Assembly (NCBI GenBank): GCA_001931535.1
Contig: CP016211.1
Coordinates: 15,639,501 to 15,703,500 of the forward strand
Length of the DNA stretch: 64,000 bases
Source: Minicystis rosea
Lineage (GTDB): Bacteria; Myxococcota_A; Polyangia; Polyangiales; Polyangiaceae
Reading direction: 5' to 3'
Positions 26,667 to 34,877 of this stretch are shown here, piece by piece. Position numbers and translations under genes: made by a program. A model generated the notes under the pieces. The model was not told the origin of the DNA and searched no databases. It saw only the letters and a list, made by a program, of their open reading frames with translations. Within the stretch, counting starts at the first letter, position 1. Each line of letters opens with the position of its first letter.

Positions 26667-27195
26667 GCCAAAGACTCCTCGGGGCGAGCGCTGGGGATTC
26701 GAATCGGCGCCGATGAGCAGGATGAGATACACGCTCACCTGCTCGGCATCCAACTCACGCCCGTCGGACGTGTGCTCAGGCTGGCCGTGGAGGCACGTCG
26801 CTAAACTCTTCTGGGCCGTGTCTCGACGACGTTGACAGGTTCCGCCTCGTCGGGAGGTCCGGACAGTCTTTTTCTGAAAATGTGACGGACCATCTCGACG
26901 ACTGGAAGATGACTTCGAATGGCGAAGCGTTGATCGTCTGTGACGCATCCAACATTCTTTCGCCCTCGATTGGTGCATACATCCTCTTTGAATGTGCCAG
27001 TCGAGCCCGCATCATTGGGGGAGTCGCCAGGGGGCAGGGGAGTCTATCCAGTGGGAATCCGTGGCGCTCCGGCGTTCTGCATGATCGCTTGCGTCCAACT
27101 CATTTGCCGATCTCGCCCATCCGCTCTTACGGAATCGATGGCTGTGTTGCAGATGAGCGAGGTCTTCGGGCTTCGAGGCTGAAGAAGAGCGCCCC
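26667..27195. other. Gap between convergent genes; no supported gene
   Basis: About 530 bases between the ends of the Cys-rich lipoprotein and TetR genes. One plus-strand frame starting with GTG at 26882 reads MTDHLDDWKMTSNGEALIVC and SIGAYILFECASRARIIGG, which is less biased than a random frame. It has no ribosome site, continues antisense through the TetR gene and matches nothing recognised. No clear terminator hairpin with a T tract was seen. Confidence 0.35.
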
Positions 27196-27813
27196 TCAAA
27201 CCTCGAAGACGAGCAGGCGCGCGACGCGGGCGATGTGGTCCTCGATGCGCTGTCGCCCCGCGTCGCCGCCGACACCGACGATTTGTACGAGCTCGGCGTC
27301 GGAGAGGAGGACGTGGTGCATGATGACGAAGGTCATCGTCTGGAACGCCATGCGCAGCTCGCTCGGGGCGACGTCGGTGAGGGGAGCGAGGAGCGGTGTG
27401 AACCAATCACGCTCGTGCACGTCGAGGTTCGGGCTCAGGTGGCCGCGTTGGGTGTTCATGCGCGCGCGCAGCTTGAGGCGTGGCCGCTCGGAGAGCGCGA
27501 AGCGGTAGACGCGGCGCACGCACTCGTCGAGCAGCGCCCGCCCGTTCTCCCGAGTGCCCTGGCCGATGCGCGTGGCGAGCTCCACCGCGAGCTCGCGGAG
27601 CGAGGCGTAATACGCATCGAGACAGGCATCGAGGAGCGCCTCCTTCGTGGGAAAGTAATAATGAATCGTCCCCAGGCTCACACCGGAGGTGAGCGCGACC
27701 TGGCGCATGGAGATGTCGATGGCGCCGCTCTCGTCGTGCGTCAGATCTTGCCTCGCAGCGGCGATGATTCGATTCCAGGTCTCTTCGGAGTCCGCGTTCT
27801 TCGGCCGTACCAT
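27196..27813 (-). CDS. TetR-family transcriptional regulator
   Basis: A 205-residue repressor-type protein. The N-terminal helix-turn-helix is about residues 10-55 (TWNRIIAAARQDLTHDES, ISMRQVALTSGVSLGTIHYY, FPTKEALLDACLDAYY), the TetR signature. The rest is an all-helical ligand-binding domain (ECVRRVYRFALSERPRLKLR, MAFQTMTFVIMHHVLLSDAE). ATG at 27813 is chosen because it begins the conserved region (MVRPKNADSEETW); an upstream ATG at 27852 adds 13 residues. It is divergent from the LanC-like gene with about 100 bases between, so it is the likely regulator of the lanthipeptide locus. Confidence 0.88.
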   Translation of the reverse strand: MVRPKNADSEETWNRIIAAARQDLTHDESGAIDISMRQVALTSGVSLGTIHYYFPTKEALLDACLDAYYASLRELAVELATRIGQGTRENGRALLDECVRRVYRFALSERPRLKLRARMNTQRGHLSPNLDVHERDWFTPLLAPLTDVAPSELRMAFQTMTFVIMHHVLLSDAELVQIVGVGGDAGRQRIEDHIARVARLLVFEV

Positions 27814-27820
27814 TCGAGAA

Positions 27821-27831
27821 GAGTATAATAC
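27821..27831 (+). promoter_or_regulatory. TATAAT box within a GTATAATAC palindrome between tetR and lanC
   Basis: The short AT-rich palindrome GTATAATAC lies at 27823-27831 in otherwise GC-rich sequence. It contains a perfect TATAAT -10 hexamer on the plus strand (27824-27829), 89 bases before the LanC start. No good -35 hexamer is at the expected distance (TCGGCC). A repressor bound here would block transcription toward lanC and, given its position just upstream of the tetR start, its own gene. Operator function is inference. Confidence 0.4.
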
Positions 27832-27917
27832 GAACATCGTCTCGCCCGTCATGCCTGCTCGTCGCCGGCGGCGAGATTGGTAATACGTGGCGCGCGCCTT
27901 GTGGGAGGCTCTGCGCC

Positions 27918-29096
27918 GTGGTACCGGAGCGGCCGTTCTCGAATTGGAGGCCTGCGCTCACCCGAGATCGTCGAGATAGTCCATTGCGCCCTCTCTCCTC
28001 TTCTTCTCCGCGCGACCTGGAAATGATGCGCGGCATTGCCCGGCCCAGGGTCTCCTTCAATGCAGGGCTGACGGGGATCGGTTTCCACATGGTGGAGCGG
28101 ATCCGGCTCCTGCCGGCGGGCAACGAGCGAGCGGCGCTCGTCGAGGCGGCCAGGCATCTTCTCGAGCTGGCCTCTCGTGAGAGCCGTCTCCCCGGTGCAT
28201 TCACCTTCGATCCCGAGCTCGGCGACGAGCTCGGCCGCGACGAGCTGACCGCGGGTGTGTTCACCGGGCTCGCGGGGCTCGGCTACGTGGAGACGTTGCT
28301 CGGAGCTGCTTTGGACGACGCGCGGCTTCGCGACGCTGGAATCGCACGGATCGAGCGCGCCTATCGCAAGCACTGCGCGCTCGCGGCCCCCTCGGGCGAG
28401 CTTTTCATGGGGACCGCGGGTTACCTCGCCCTCGCTACGGATCTGGGCGCGCGCGGCATCACCGGCACCTCGCTCACGCGCGTCATGGCTGAAGCGGCCG
28501 ATCGCCTGGGCGCTCGCCATCGCCGGAAGACCGAGCCGATGAACCTCGGTGCCGCACACGGGATCACGGGTGAGCTGCTCGCCTTGCTCCTCATCCCGGA
28601 CGCGCTCCCGAGGCCGGCGCTGGAAGCCCGGCTCGATGAGCTACTTTCGCTGGCGACCGTGGAAGGCGATTACATCGCCTGGCCGATTTTGCGCGGCGGC
28701 GAGGTCCCGAGCCCGGTGTGGGCCTCGTTCTGCAATGGTGTCGCCGGCCAAACCATGCTCTATGCACGGGCCTTCTCGGTGCTCGGCGAGGATCGATACC
28801 GGACCGCCGCCCTCCTCGGCGCCCGGACCTGCTTCGCTCTCGCCCATGGTAACGCGACACTCTGCTGTGGAGGAGGAGGCGCGGTGACCGCGCTCGCCCT
28901 GGTAGGGCGCGCGCTCGCGGATTCATCCTTCAAACGACGCTCCGCCCGTCGCCTCGCCGCGCTCGAGATTCAGGGGTCGGAAACGTGCTCCCGTCTTTTG
29001 CTTCAAGGCGATCTGGGCATCTCGTGGCTCGGCCTCTTGCGCGCGCATCGCGAACCGATTCATTTCCCCTTGCTGCGTGGCCTCGTGCACGGCTGA
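27918..29096 (+). CDS. lanC: LanC-like lanthionine cyclase with CCG zinc motif
   Basis: A 392-residue LanC-family protein, the zinc enzyme that adds Cys thiols to dehydrated Ser/Thr in lanthipeptides. Repeated alpha-barrel motifs are visible: FNAGLTGIGF, AGVFTGLAGLGYVETLL, FMGTAGYLALA, NLGAAHGITGELLALLL (His214, the putative acid/base), FCNGVAGQ (Cys272) and TLCCGGGGAV (Cys316, Cys317). Standard LanC has Cys-Cys-His ligands; here the third is Cys, as in ProcM-type CCG cyclases. GTG start at 27918 follows GGGAGG. The first 35 residues are not typical and the true start may be internal. The gene lies upstream of, and in the same direction as, the precursor and LanB genes. Confidence 0.88.
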   Translation: MVPERPFSNWRPALTRDRRDSPLRPLSSSSPRDLEMMRGIARPRVSFNAGLTGIGFHMVERIRLLPAGNERAALVEAARHLLELASRESRLPGAFTFDPELGDELGRDELTAGVFTGLAGLGYVETLLGAALDDARLRDAGIARIERAYRKHCALAAPSGELFMGTAGYLALATDLGARGITGTSLTRVMAEAADRLGARHRRKTEPMNLGAAHGITGELLALLLIPDALPRPALEARLDELLSLATVEGDYIAWPILRGGEVPSPVWASFCNGVAGQTMLYARAFSVLGEDRYRTAALLGARTCFALAHGNATLCCGGGGAVTALALVGRALADSSFKRRSARRLAALEIQGSETCSRLLLQGDLGISWLGLLRAHREPIHFPLLRGLVHG

Positions 29097-29207
29097 AGGC
29101 GGCCGACCCGCGCCACCGTTTCGGGGTGGGGATCTGCTTCGTTTGCCGGTGTTTTGGCGGCATTCGTTCACCTCGACGGCTCACCTCGACACGCCCGAGA
29201 TCGTGAA

Positions 29208-29252
29208 ACCGGACGGTGTCCGATTCACTCGAACCGGACGCCGTCCGATTCA
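29208..29252. promoter_or_regulatory. Two direct repeats, each a CGGAC-N3-GTCCG palindrome, upstream of the precursor gene
   Basis: ACCGGACGGTGTCCGATTCA at 29208-29227 is repeated as ACCGGACGCCGTCCGATTCA at 29233-29252, an exact 25-base offset. Each copy holds the inverted repeat CGGAC/GTCCG with a three-base centre, and the second overlaps CCGAT-TC-ATCGG. Two full helical-turn-spaced palindromes about 150 bases before the precursor gene look like a tandem regulator-binding site, perhaps for the TetR protein. An imperfect third copy (CGGACGCCGTTCG) lies inside the start of the adenylating-enzyme gene near 29849. The rest of the 29097-29403 gap shows no gene. Confidence 0.55.
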
Positions 29253-29403
29253 TCGGATGGTGGATGCTGAACTGGGGTGTCATGGTGCGCACCTCTTGTC
29301 GAATCGCACGGCAAACGCGGTGCGATCCGATCGCCCACAGGTTTGCTTTCCGCTCGGGCGGATTGCCAATCTGTGAGCCCCCACACCGAACGAGGATACC
29401 TCC

Positions 29404-29589
29404 ATGTCGCAGGCCAACGAGAAGAAGCTCTCCCTCGAAGTTCGTCGGATCCGCGCGAGCTCGCGCGCCGGCATCGTCGACGACTACGCCAATTGCAAGC
29501 CGCGGACGCTGGGCTTCTGGGGCCGCCCGGATGCCGCGCCGGAAGCCTCCGACGCCGTCGAGATCGCGCCGTCCGTCGAAGGCAAGTAG
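29404..29589 (+). CDS. Candidate lanthipeptide precursor peptide
   Basis: A 61-residue peptide placed between LanC-like and LanB-like genes, with GAGGATACC just before the ATG. The N-terminal part (MSQANEKKLSLEVRRIRASS) is charged and contains KLSLEVRRIR, similar in style to the LxLxxxxIR leader elements recognised by LanB enzymes. The C-terminal part has one Cys (Cys31 in DDYANCKPRTLGFWGRPD), Thr35, Ser49 and Ser57, so only one lanthionine ring is possible unless peptides combine. No double-Gly or other clear cleavage site is seen. Precursor identity rests on size, location and leader style. Its end is followed by two perfect hairpins. Confidence 0.7.
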   Translation: MSQANEKKLSLEVRRIRASSRAGIVDDYANCKPRTLGFWGRPDAAPEASDAVEIAPSVEGK

Positions 29590-29599
29590 CTTGTTCACA

Positions 29600-29623
29600 C
29601 GGCGGGGACTCACGTCCCCGCCG
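29600..29623 (+). terminator. Perfect 10-bp hairpin after the precursor gene
   Basis: CGGCGGGGAC pairs with GTCCCCGCCG around a four-base loop (TCAC), starting 11 bases after the precursor stop codon. There is no T tract, so it may act as a processing or attenuation hairpin that raises precursor mRNA relative to the enzymes downstream, rather than as a full terminator. Confidence 0.6.
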
Positions 29624-29646
29624 CCCCATGAGCAAAGCTCATGGGG
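29624..29646 (+). terminator. Second perfect 10-bp hairpin, adjacent
   Basis: CCCCATGAGC pairs with GCTCATGGGG around a three-base AAA loop, directly abutting the previous hairpin. The tandem pair, absent elsewhere in the window, strengthens the idea of mRNA stabilisation or partial termination between the precursor gene and the biosynthetic enzymes. Confidence 0.55.
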
Positions 29647-29745
29647 CCCCACCACCCCGTGATCCACCCGAGGTTTCCAGCACGTTTCGCCGCTTCGGGC
29701 CTCACGTTCGTCGCATCGGGATGCGGACGAAGTCCTCGGCCGCGT

Positions 29746-29781
29746 GAAACAGGCCGACGTTTTTCGACGTCGGCCTGTTTC
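29746..29781. terminator. Strong 15-bp inverted repeat with T-rich loop, intrinsic-terminator-like
   Basis: GAAACAGGCCGACGT (29746-29760) pairs perfectly with ACGTCGGCCTGTTTC (29767-29781) around TTTTCG. The stem has an A-rich left arm, a GC core and a T-rich right arm, the form of a bidirectional Rho-independent terminator. It lies about 50 bases before the adenylating-enzyme start, so the enzymes downstream may need their own promoter or read-through. Confidence 0.7.
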
Positions 29782-29829
29782 GCTCTCGCGCCTCGACCGG
29801 CTCGTCATCTCGCGATCGGACATCCTTCG

Positions 29830-31773
29830 ATGTGGCAGAGCCGGACGCCGTTCGAGCGCACCGTCGATATCCAGGACAACGGAAACATGCAAGGCGCCGG
29901 GCACGTGCTCGATCTCCGGTTTTCGAGCGACGATGAGGTCTCTGCTGATCTTTGGCGCCGGGCCAAGGAGCCTTTTACGACCGTCGTCGTCTGGTCGCTC
30001 CGCGACGGGGCCCCCACCGTGGCCTCTTGGGCGACCCGCGGTGCCGGGGCCGTGAGCGACGCCGAGCTTGCTTCCGGCCTGATTCATCGCGGGTTTGCAG
30101 GGACGAAGAAGCGGTCGTCGCTCGTCATGGCCCTTCATGATCTCGCGCACGGTGAAGGGCGCGACGTTCGCGTCCTCGACCTCTCGGGTACGTTGCGCGA
30201 TCTCCGCGCTCGTCTCGGGCAGATGGAGCGTCTCCTCTTCTCTCAGGAGCGCTCTCTGGTCCTCGTCGTTCGTGGGGAAGGTGCCCCCTACGCTCGGGCA
30301 AGACGCGTATTGCGAGCCTGGTCGTCCAAGCGCGGCACCGCCTTCACGAGGGCCGCCGGTGTGAAGCCGGGACTCTGCTCGAACCTTCTCTGGCGCGTGG
30401 AGCGCGAAGAGATCATCGTGCTCCACCGCTGCACGCACGAGCGCTTCGGCGTGCCGCACGCGCCGCCGGTCGCGCCGACCGCGCGCATCGCGGAGGCCGG
30501 AGCCGCGATGGGGCTCGACCACCCGCCCGGCCATGATTTCGTCGAACAGCGCATCGCGGAGACGTTCGAGCGGGCGCGTCGCACGGTGCCTGTCTTCCGG
30601 GACGCGCAATCGTTCGATGGCTTGTCGGTCGCCACGCCGGAGGCATGGGCCGCGCGATTCTGGGACACGACATCGATTCCAGCGGATCAGCGGGCGCTCG
30701 GAGACCGCCCCGATCTACGCGTGAGCGCATCGAGCGGCACCTCGATTGGGGCCCAGCGCGCTCACGTGGTGGAAGACGCCGTCGCCGCAGATCGCTATGC
30801 CGCCGAGACCTCGCTGTGGGAGCGCGTCAATCCGTGGCGGGTGGCCATCGTGAACCGCCCGACGAACCTCTTTCCCGTGGACATCTTCTACGATCGATAT
30901 CGGTCGAAGCGCCAAGCGAAAGACCTGCGCGCCACGCCCGGCGCGAACCCGACCGACATCCGCGAGCACCGCTGGAAGCGGCTCGCCGGTGCCATCGCGG
31001 CCTACAATCCCACGGCGCTCGCCGGTGACGCGCAGTATCTCGTGGGCCTGTCCCAGCACCTCTCCAAATCGGATCTTCCGGCGCTGAGGCAGCTCATCCT
31101 CAGCAATCACGCGTCATGGTCGTTTCAGAAGCGCGATCTCGGCCAGTGCTTCGGTGTGGAGCCCACGGCGCTCTACCATGCAGGCGAGACGGCGACGATC
31201 GCGGTCTCGTGCCGGCACCAGCGATGGCACCTCCTCGAGACCCACGCCCACTACGAGGTGTTTGCGCGCGGTCGGCCGGTGGGGCCCGGCGAGCGCGGGC
31301 TCCTCGTGGCGACGATGTTCGACTCCCATGTTCGTCCTCTGCTTCGCTATGCCCTGGGAGACATCGTCACGCTTTCGGAGCAGGCGTGTCCTTGTGGCCG
31401 GCCGGGGCGCACCGTTTCCCTCGAAGGGCGCGCGGCGTTCTCCTTTCGTGATGGTCGCGGTCAGTGGGTGACGCCCCGTCAGGTGGATACGGCGCTCCTG
31501 CCGACGCGTGGCGTGCATCACCTCTCGGTCCGGCGCGAGACCTCCGGTGTCGTTCTGGAGATGATCGGGACGCCGGACGCCGTCGTCCCCGCCGGCGCGC
31601 TCGCCGACATGCTCGGTTTGCCGGTGCGGGTCGAGCGTGCCTCCGTCCTGCCGCTCGCTGCCCGAGGAGGCAAGCTCACGCTCTTCTCCGTGCCGGCGGG
31701 AGAGTCCTTGTCGGAGGATGCGTTCGTGCGCGCGGACGCGCCGGCCATCGATTACGCGCCGGCAGCCTCGTGA
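29830..31773 (+). CDS. Phenylacetate-CoA-ligase/CapK-like adenylating enzyme with extra N-terminal domain
   Basis: A 647-residue protein. Residues of about 230-620 are an adenylate-forming enzyme of the PaaK/CapK type: the phosphate loop is VSASSGTSIGAQR (298-310); LLRYALGDIVTLSEQ holds the conserved Gly-Asp; and ACPCGRPGRTVSLEGRA is the C-terminal motif common in PaaK-like proteins. Such enzymes activate a carboxylic acid as AMP ester, often passing it to CoA or an amine. About 225 N-terminal residues (WSLRDGAPTVASWATRG, VRVLDLSGTLRDLRARLG) match no domain I recognise. ATG at 29830 is preferred since upstream sequence covers the hairpin; the ribosome site is weak. Position between precursor and LanB suggests acylation or carboxyl activation of the peptide, an inference. 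Confidence 0.78.
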   Translation: MWQSRTPFERTVDIQDNGNMQGAGHVLDLRFSSDDEVSADLWRRAKEPFTTVVVWSLRDGAPTVASWATRGAGAVSDAELASGLIHRGFAGTKKRSSLVMALHDLAHGEGRDVRVLDLSGTLRDLRARLGQMERLLFSQERSLVLVVRGEGAPYARARRVLRAWSSKRGTAFTRAAGVKPGLCSNLLWRVEREEIIVLHRCTHERFGVPHAPPVAPTARIAEAGAAMGLDHPPGHDFVEQRIAETFERARRTVPVFRDAQSFDGLSVATPEAWAARFWDTTSIPADQRALGDRPDLRVSASSGTSIGAQRAHVVEDAVAADRYAAETSLWERVNPWRVAIVNRPTNLFPVDIFYDRYRSKRQAKDLRATPGANPTDIREHRWKRLAGAIAAYNPTALAGDAQYLVGLSQHLSKSDLPALRQLILSNHASWSFQKRDLGQCFGVEPTALYHAGETATIAVSCRHQRWHLLETHAHYEVFARGRPVGPGERGLLVATMFDSHVRPLLRYALGDIVTLSEQACPCGRPGRTVSLEGRAAFSFRDGRGQWVTPRQVDTALLPTRGVHHLSVRRETSGVVLEMIGTPDAVVPAGALADMLGLPVRVERASVLPLAARGGKLTLFSVPAGESLSEDAFVRADAPAIDYAPAAS

Positions 31774-31818
31774 GCCGCCGCGCGATCGCGCTGATCGTCG
31801 TTCGATAGGTCGTTTCGC

Positions 31819-34785
31819 ATGCAAGCGCCGAGACTCGTCCCCGCTGGTTTCTTCGTGGTGAGAAGCCCTCTTCTGTCGAGGGAGAGCTTCCTCGCGCGCA
31901 CGGGGGAGCCGATGGAGGAGCGGCTGCGTGAAGTCGTAAAAGCCTTCCGGACGACGCCTCTCCGCGAGGCGCTCCGGGTCGCGAGCCCAGCGCTCGCCTC
32001 CGCGCTCGAAGACCCGGCGCGCGCCGCCGAAGACCCGGCGCGGATCGGCCCAGCCCTCATGCGTTATCTCGAGCGGATGCGTGGGAGATCGACGCCCTTC
32101 GGTCTGTGCGCGGGATACGCCGTGGGACTCCTTTCGAGGGAGACTCGCCCGTTGATGCTCGCGCCCACTGCCGAGTATCGTAAGATTGCCCGGCTCGACG
32201 TGGACATCGTTGCATCGGTGGCCTCGCGGCGTGCTCAGCAACAGGCGAGCGATCGAGAAGAGCTGATCGCCTCGCGCGAGATCCTCCGGCTGACAGGCAC
32301 GCTGCGCCTCGCTCGGCGCAACGCTGGTGGGGAGGTGGTCCACGAAGACATCGCCCGATCGCCGGCGCTGGATGCGGTCCTCGCCGCGACCGAGGAGCCG
32401 CGGGCCCTGGCCGAGATCCTCGACGTCCTCGGGCCTTTCGCGGACGAAGCGGATCGGCGCGCGTACGTGCAGGCCCTCATCGAGCATGGATTGCTCGTCC
32501 CGGCGGCGGGGCCGCCCCTCACCACCCGTACCGAGATATCCTATCTCGGCGACACGCGCCTCGGCGAGCTGGCCAGGCACCTCCGTAATCAGCCCATCGG
32601 CGAGCGCACCGACGAAGCCCAAGCGGAGCTCGAAGAAGCGCTGGTGCCATTTCGCAGCTCGGCGAACGACGCGGCCGTCATCTTCGATCTAGTCAAACCG
32701 CTCTCGGACGGCGCTCTCGGGGAGGAGGTCGTCCGCGCCTCTGCCCAGCTCGTGAGCGTGCTGTCTCGGCTGGGAAGGCCCGCTCGGGATCGGCGATTGG
32801 CGAAGCTCCGCGCGTTCCTCGAGAGTCGCTATGAAGGGCGGGCGGTGTCGCTCGTGGAGGCGCTCGATCCGGATCGAGGCTTCGCGTTTCCCGTCGCGCC
32901 CGAATACGAGCGTCGCGACCATCCTCGCCGCGCCCAGATCGTTCAAGACCTTTACGAGCGCGCGCTCCGCGGTGGGCTCCACGAGGTCGAGCTCGATGAA
33001 GCGACGCTCCCACGCGGAGAGGTCGAGTATCCTCGTGATGCGTTTGCGGCGCGGTTCTCCCTGGTGCTCGCGGACGGCGGCGTGGAGCTCTGGGATCCGT
33101 CGTTCGTGCCGGCCCCGGGGACTCAGCTCTTCGCACGCGCCACCGCCTTCGACGACGAGCTCCACGCGCTCACGCAATCGTACCTCGCCGCGCAGGCCCG
33201 TGCCTTTCCGGGATCGGACATCGCGGACGTCGCGTACTTCGTGCCTGGCAAGAGCGCGTCTTTCGTCCAGCTCCCGCCGCTCCAGCCCTTCGAGATCCCC
33301 CTCACGGCCCGGAGCGGCGTGCCGGCCGCGCAGCGCATCGACATCCATGATCTGCTCATCCGCTGCGAGGCCGACGAGATGGTCATCACCTCGCGGCGGA
33401 CGGGGCGACGCGTGCGCCCTCGCATCGTCGGCGCCATGAATGGCAATCGGCCCGACGTGACGAGCGTCGCCCGTTTCCTCTGCGCGCTCGCCGGCGAGGA
33501 GGCGGTGCCGAGGTTTCACTGGGGAGCTCTCGAGAGGGCTTCGTTCCTACCGCGCGTTCGCTTCGGGCGACATGTGCTGTGCTCCGCGACGTGGAACCTT
33601 CGAGCCGCGGACATGGCCCCGCTCCGCGCGGCCCGAGGCCATGAAACCGCCTTCGAAGAGGTGCAGGTGCTGCGTCACCGGCGCGGGCTCCCGAGGCATG
33701 TTCTCCATGACGAGGCGAACGTCCTCCTCCCTGTCGACCTCGACGATCGCCTCAGCGTCGCTGCGTGGCTCGATGTCGCGCGCGGTGACGTCCGCCTGAT
33801 CGAGGCGCTTCCCCGCGCGGGCGCGTCGCTGCGCGGGCCGGAGGGCTCCTATCATCACGAGATCGTCCTGCCCTTTCTGCCTTCGGGCCCGCCCGTGCCG
33901 TGCGCGTCGCCGTCCCTCCCGGCCTTTGCCGATCATCAGGATCGCCGCGCGCCCGGCGGTGACGTCCTGTTCCTGAAGCTTCATGGCGATCGGCGAGCGC
34001 TCGTCTCCATGGTCACCGATACGCTTCGTCCTCTGATCGCGGGCGCTCGGGCCGAGGGGCTCATCACCCATTGGTTCTTCCTGCCCTATTCCGATCCTGA
34101 TCCCCACGTCCGACTTCGTCTCTTCGGGCGCCCCGAGGTGCTCTGGGGAAACCTCCTCCCTCGCATTCACGCGGCGCTGAAGCCGCCATTGGACGCGGGC
34201 TCTCTCCATCGCATCGTGCTCGATACCTATGATCGAGAGACGTATCGCTACGGCGGTCCCGAGGGGCTCGACATCGTGGAGCGCGTCTTCTCCGCGAGCA
34301 GCGAGGCGGCCGTGATCTTCCACGAGGAGGGGTCACTCGACGAGGATGACGAGAATCGATGGATGACCCGGGTCGTCATCTCCCATCTCGACCTGCTGGC
34401 GGCCACCGGGCTCACCCTGGAAGAGCAGGCCCACCAGGCCAAGCTCACCGCCGCTCGGTATCGGCGGGCGAGAGATCCGGCCGAGCCCCGGAGGCGAGCG
34501 GGGAAGATCTTTCGCGAGATCCAGGCGGCGCTTTCGCCCGGCGCGGGGCGAGGGGGCTTTCCGGAGGAGCTGGCCCGGCATTTCGCAGCGCTGCGCAGTT
34601 GTGCGAGCGTGAGGACGAAAATGGCCGAGATCGTCGCGGACTGCATGCATGTGCACTCGGTTCGCCTTCTCACGACTTGGCACGAGACACCCCACCTGGA
34701 GGAGATTGGATATCTCATCCTCGAGAAGGCGCTCCGCGGCCGACTCGCACGCAGGGCGCCGCCGGCGGACCTGACTGGCGCGTGA
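31819..34785 (+). CDS. lanB: Class I lanthipeptide dehydratase (full-length LanB)
   Basis: A 988-residue LanB. The large N-terminal glutamylation domain begins PAGFFVVRSPLLSRESFLA, with RYLERMRGRSTPFGLCAGYA and LDVDIVASV typical of it. The C-terminal elimination domain (about 700-980) has FLKLHGDRRALVSMVTDTLR, ITHWFFLPYSDPDPHVRLRL, LDTYDRETYRYGGPEGLDIV and the final SVRLLTTWHETPHLEEIGYL. Both halves in one chain fit class I lanthipeptide enzymes, which use glutamyl-tRNA to dehydrate Ser/Thr, rather than the split or small pearlin-type proteins. It starts 45 bases after the adenylating enzyme. No dedicated transporter or protease gene is next to it. Confidence 0.93.
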   Translation: MQAPRLVPAGFFVVRSPLLSRESFLARTGEPMEERLREVVKAFRTTPLREALRVASPALASALEDPARAAEDPARIGPALMRYLERMRGRSTPFGLCAGYAVGLLSRETRPLMLAPTAEYRKIARLDVDIVASVASRRAQQQASDREELIASREILRLTGTLRLARRNAGGEVVHEDIARSPALDAVLAATEEPRALAEILDVLGPFADEADRRAYVQALIEHGLLVPAAGPPLTTRTEISYLGDTRLGELARHLRNQPIGERTDEAQAELEEALVPFRSSANDAAVIFDLVKPLSDGALGEEVVRASAQLVSVLSRLGRPARDRRLAKLRAFLESRYEGRAVSLVEALDPDRGFAFPVAPEYERRDHPRRAQIVQDLYERALRGGLHEVELDEATLPRGEVEYPRDAFAARFSLVLADGGVELWDPSFVPAPGTQLFARATAFDDELHALTQSYLAAQARAFPGSDIADVAYFVPGKSASFVQLPPLQPFEIPLTARSGVPAAQRIDIHDLLIRCEADEMVITSRRTGRRVRPRIVGAMNGNRPDVTSVARFLCALAGEEAVPRFHWGALERASFLPRVRFGRHVLCSATWNLRAADMAPLRAARGHETAFEEVQVLRHRRGLPRHVLHDEANVLLPVDLDDRLSVAAWLDVARGDVRLIEALPRAGASLRGPEGSYHHEIVLPFLPSGPPVPCASPSLPAFADHQDRRAPGGDVLFLKLHGDRRALVSMVTDTLRPLIAGARAEGLITHWFFLPYSDPDPHVRLRLFGRPEVLWGNLLPRIHAALKPPLDAGSLHRIVLDTYDRETYRYGGPEGLDIVERVFSASSEAAVIFHEEGSLDEDDENRWMTRVVISHLDLLAATGLTLEEQAHQAKLTAARYRRARDPAEPRRRAGKIFREIQAALSPGAGRGGFPEELARHFAALRSCASVRTKMAEIVADCMHVHSVRLLTTWHETPHLEEIGYLILEKALRGRLARRAPPADLTGA

Positions 34786-34877
34786 GCCGCGCGTCTCTTC
34801 ATGCATCGGTATCGTCGCACCTTGTCAGCCGCCGCGTTCTCACCGATCCTCGCGGGCTGGGCACGAGGAGATCCGGC

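Noticed and set aside
26882..27508. Plus-strand gene antisense to TetR
   Set aside because: The first 60 residues look fair but no ribosome site is present and the rest is antisense to a conserved regulator.
29641..29829. Longer N-terminus for the adenylating enzyme starting at 29641
   Set aside because: It would translate through the terminator-like hairpin and the added residues are Arg/Pro-rich with no similarity.
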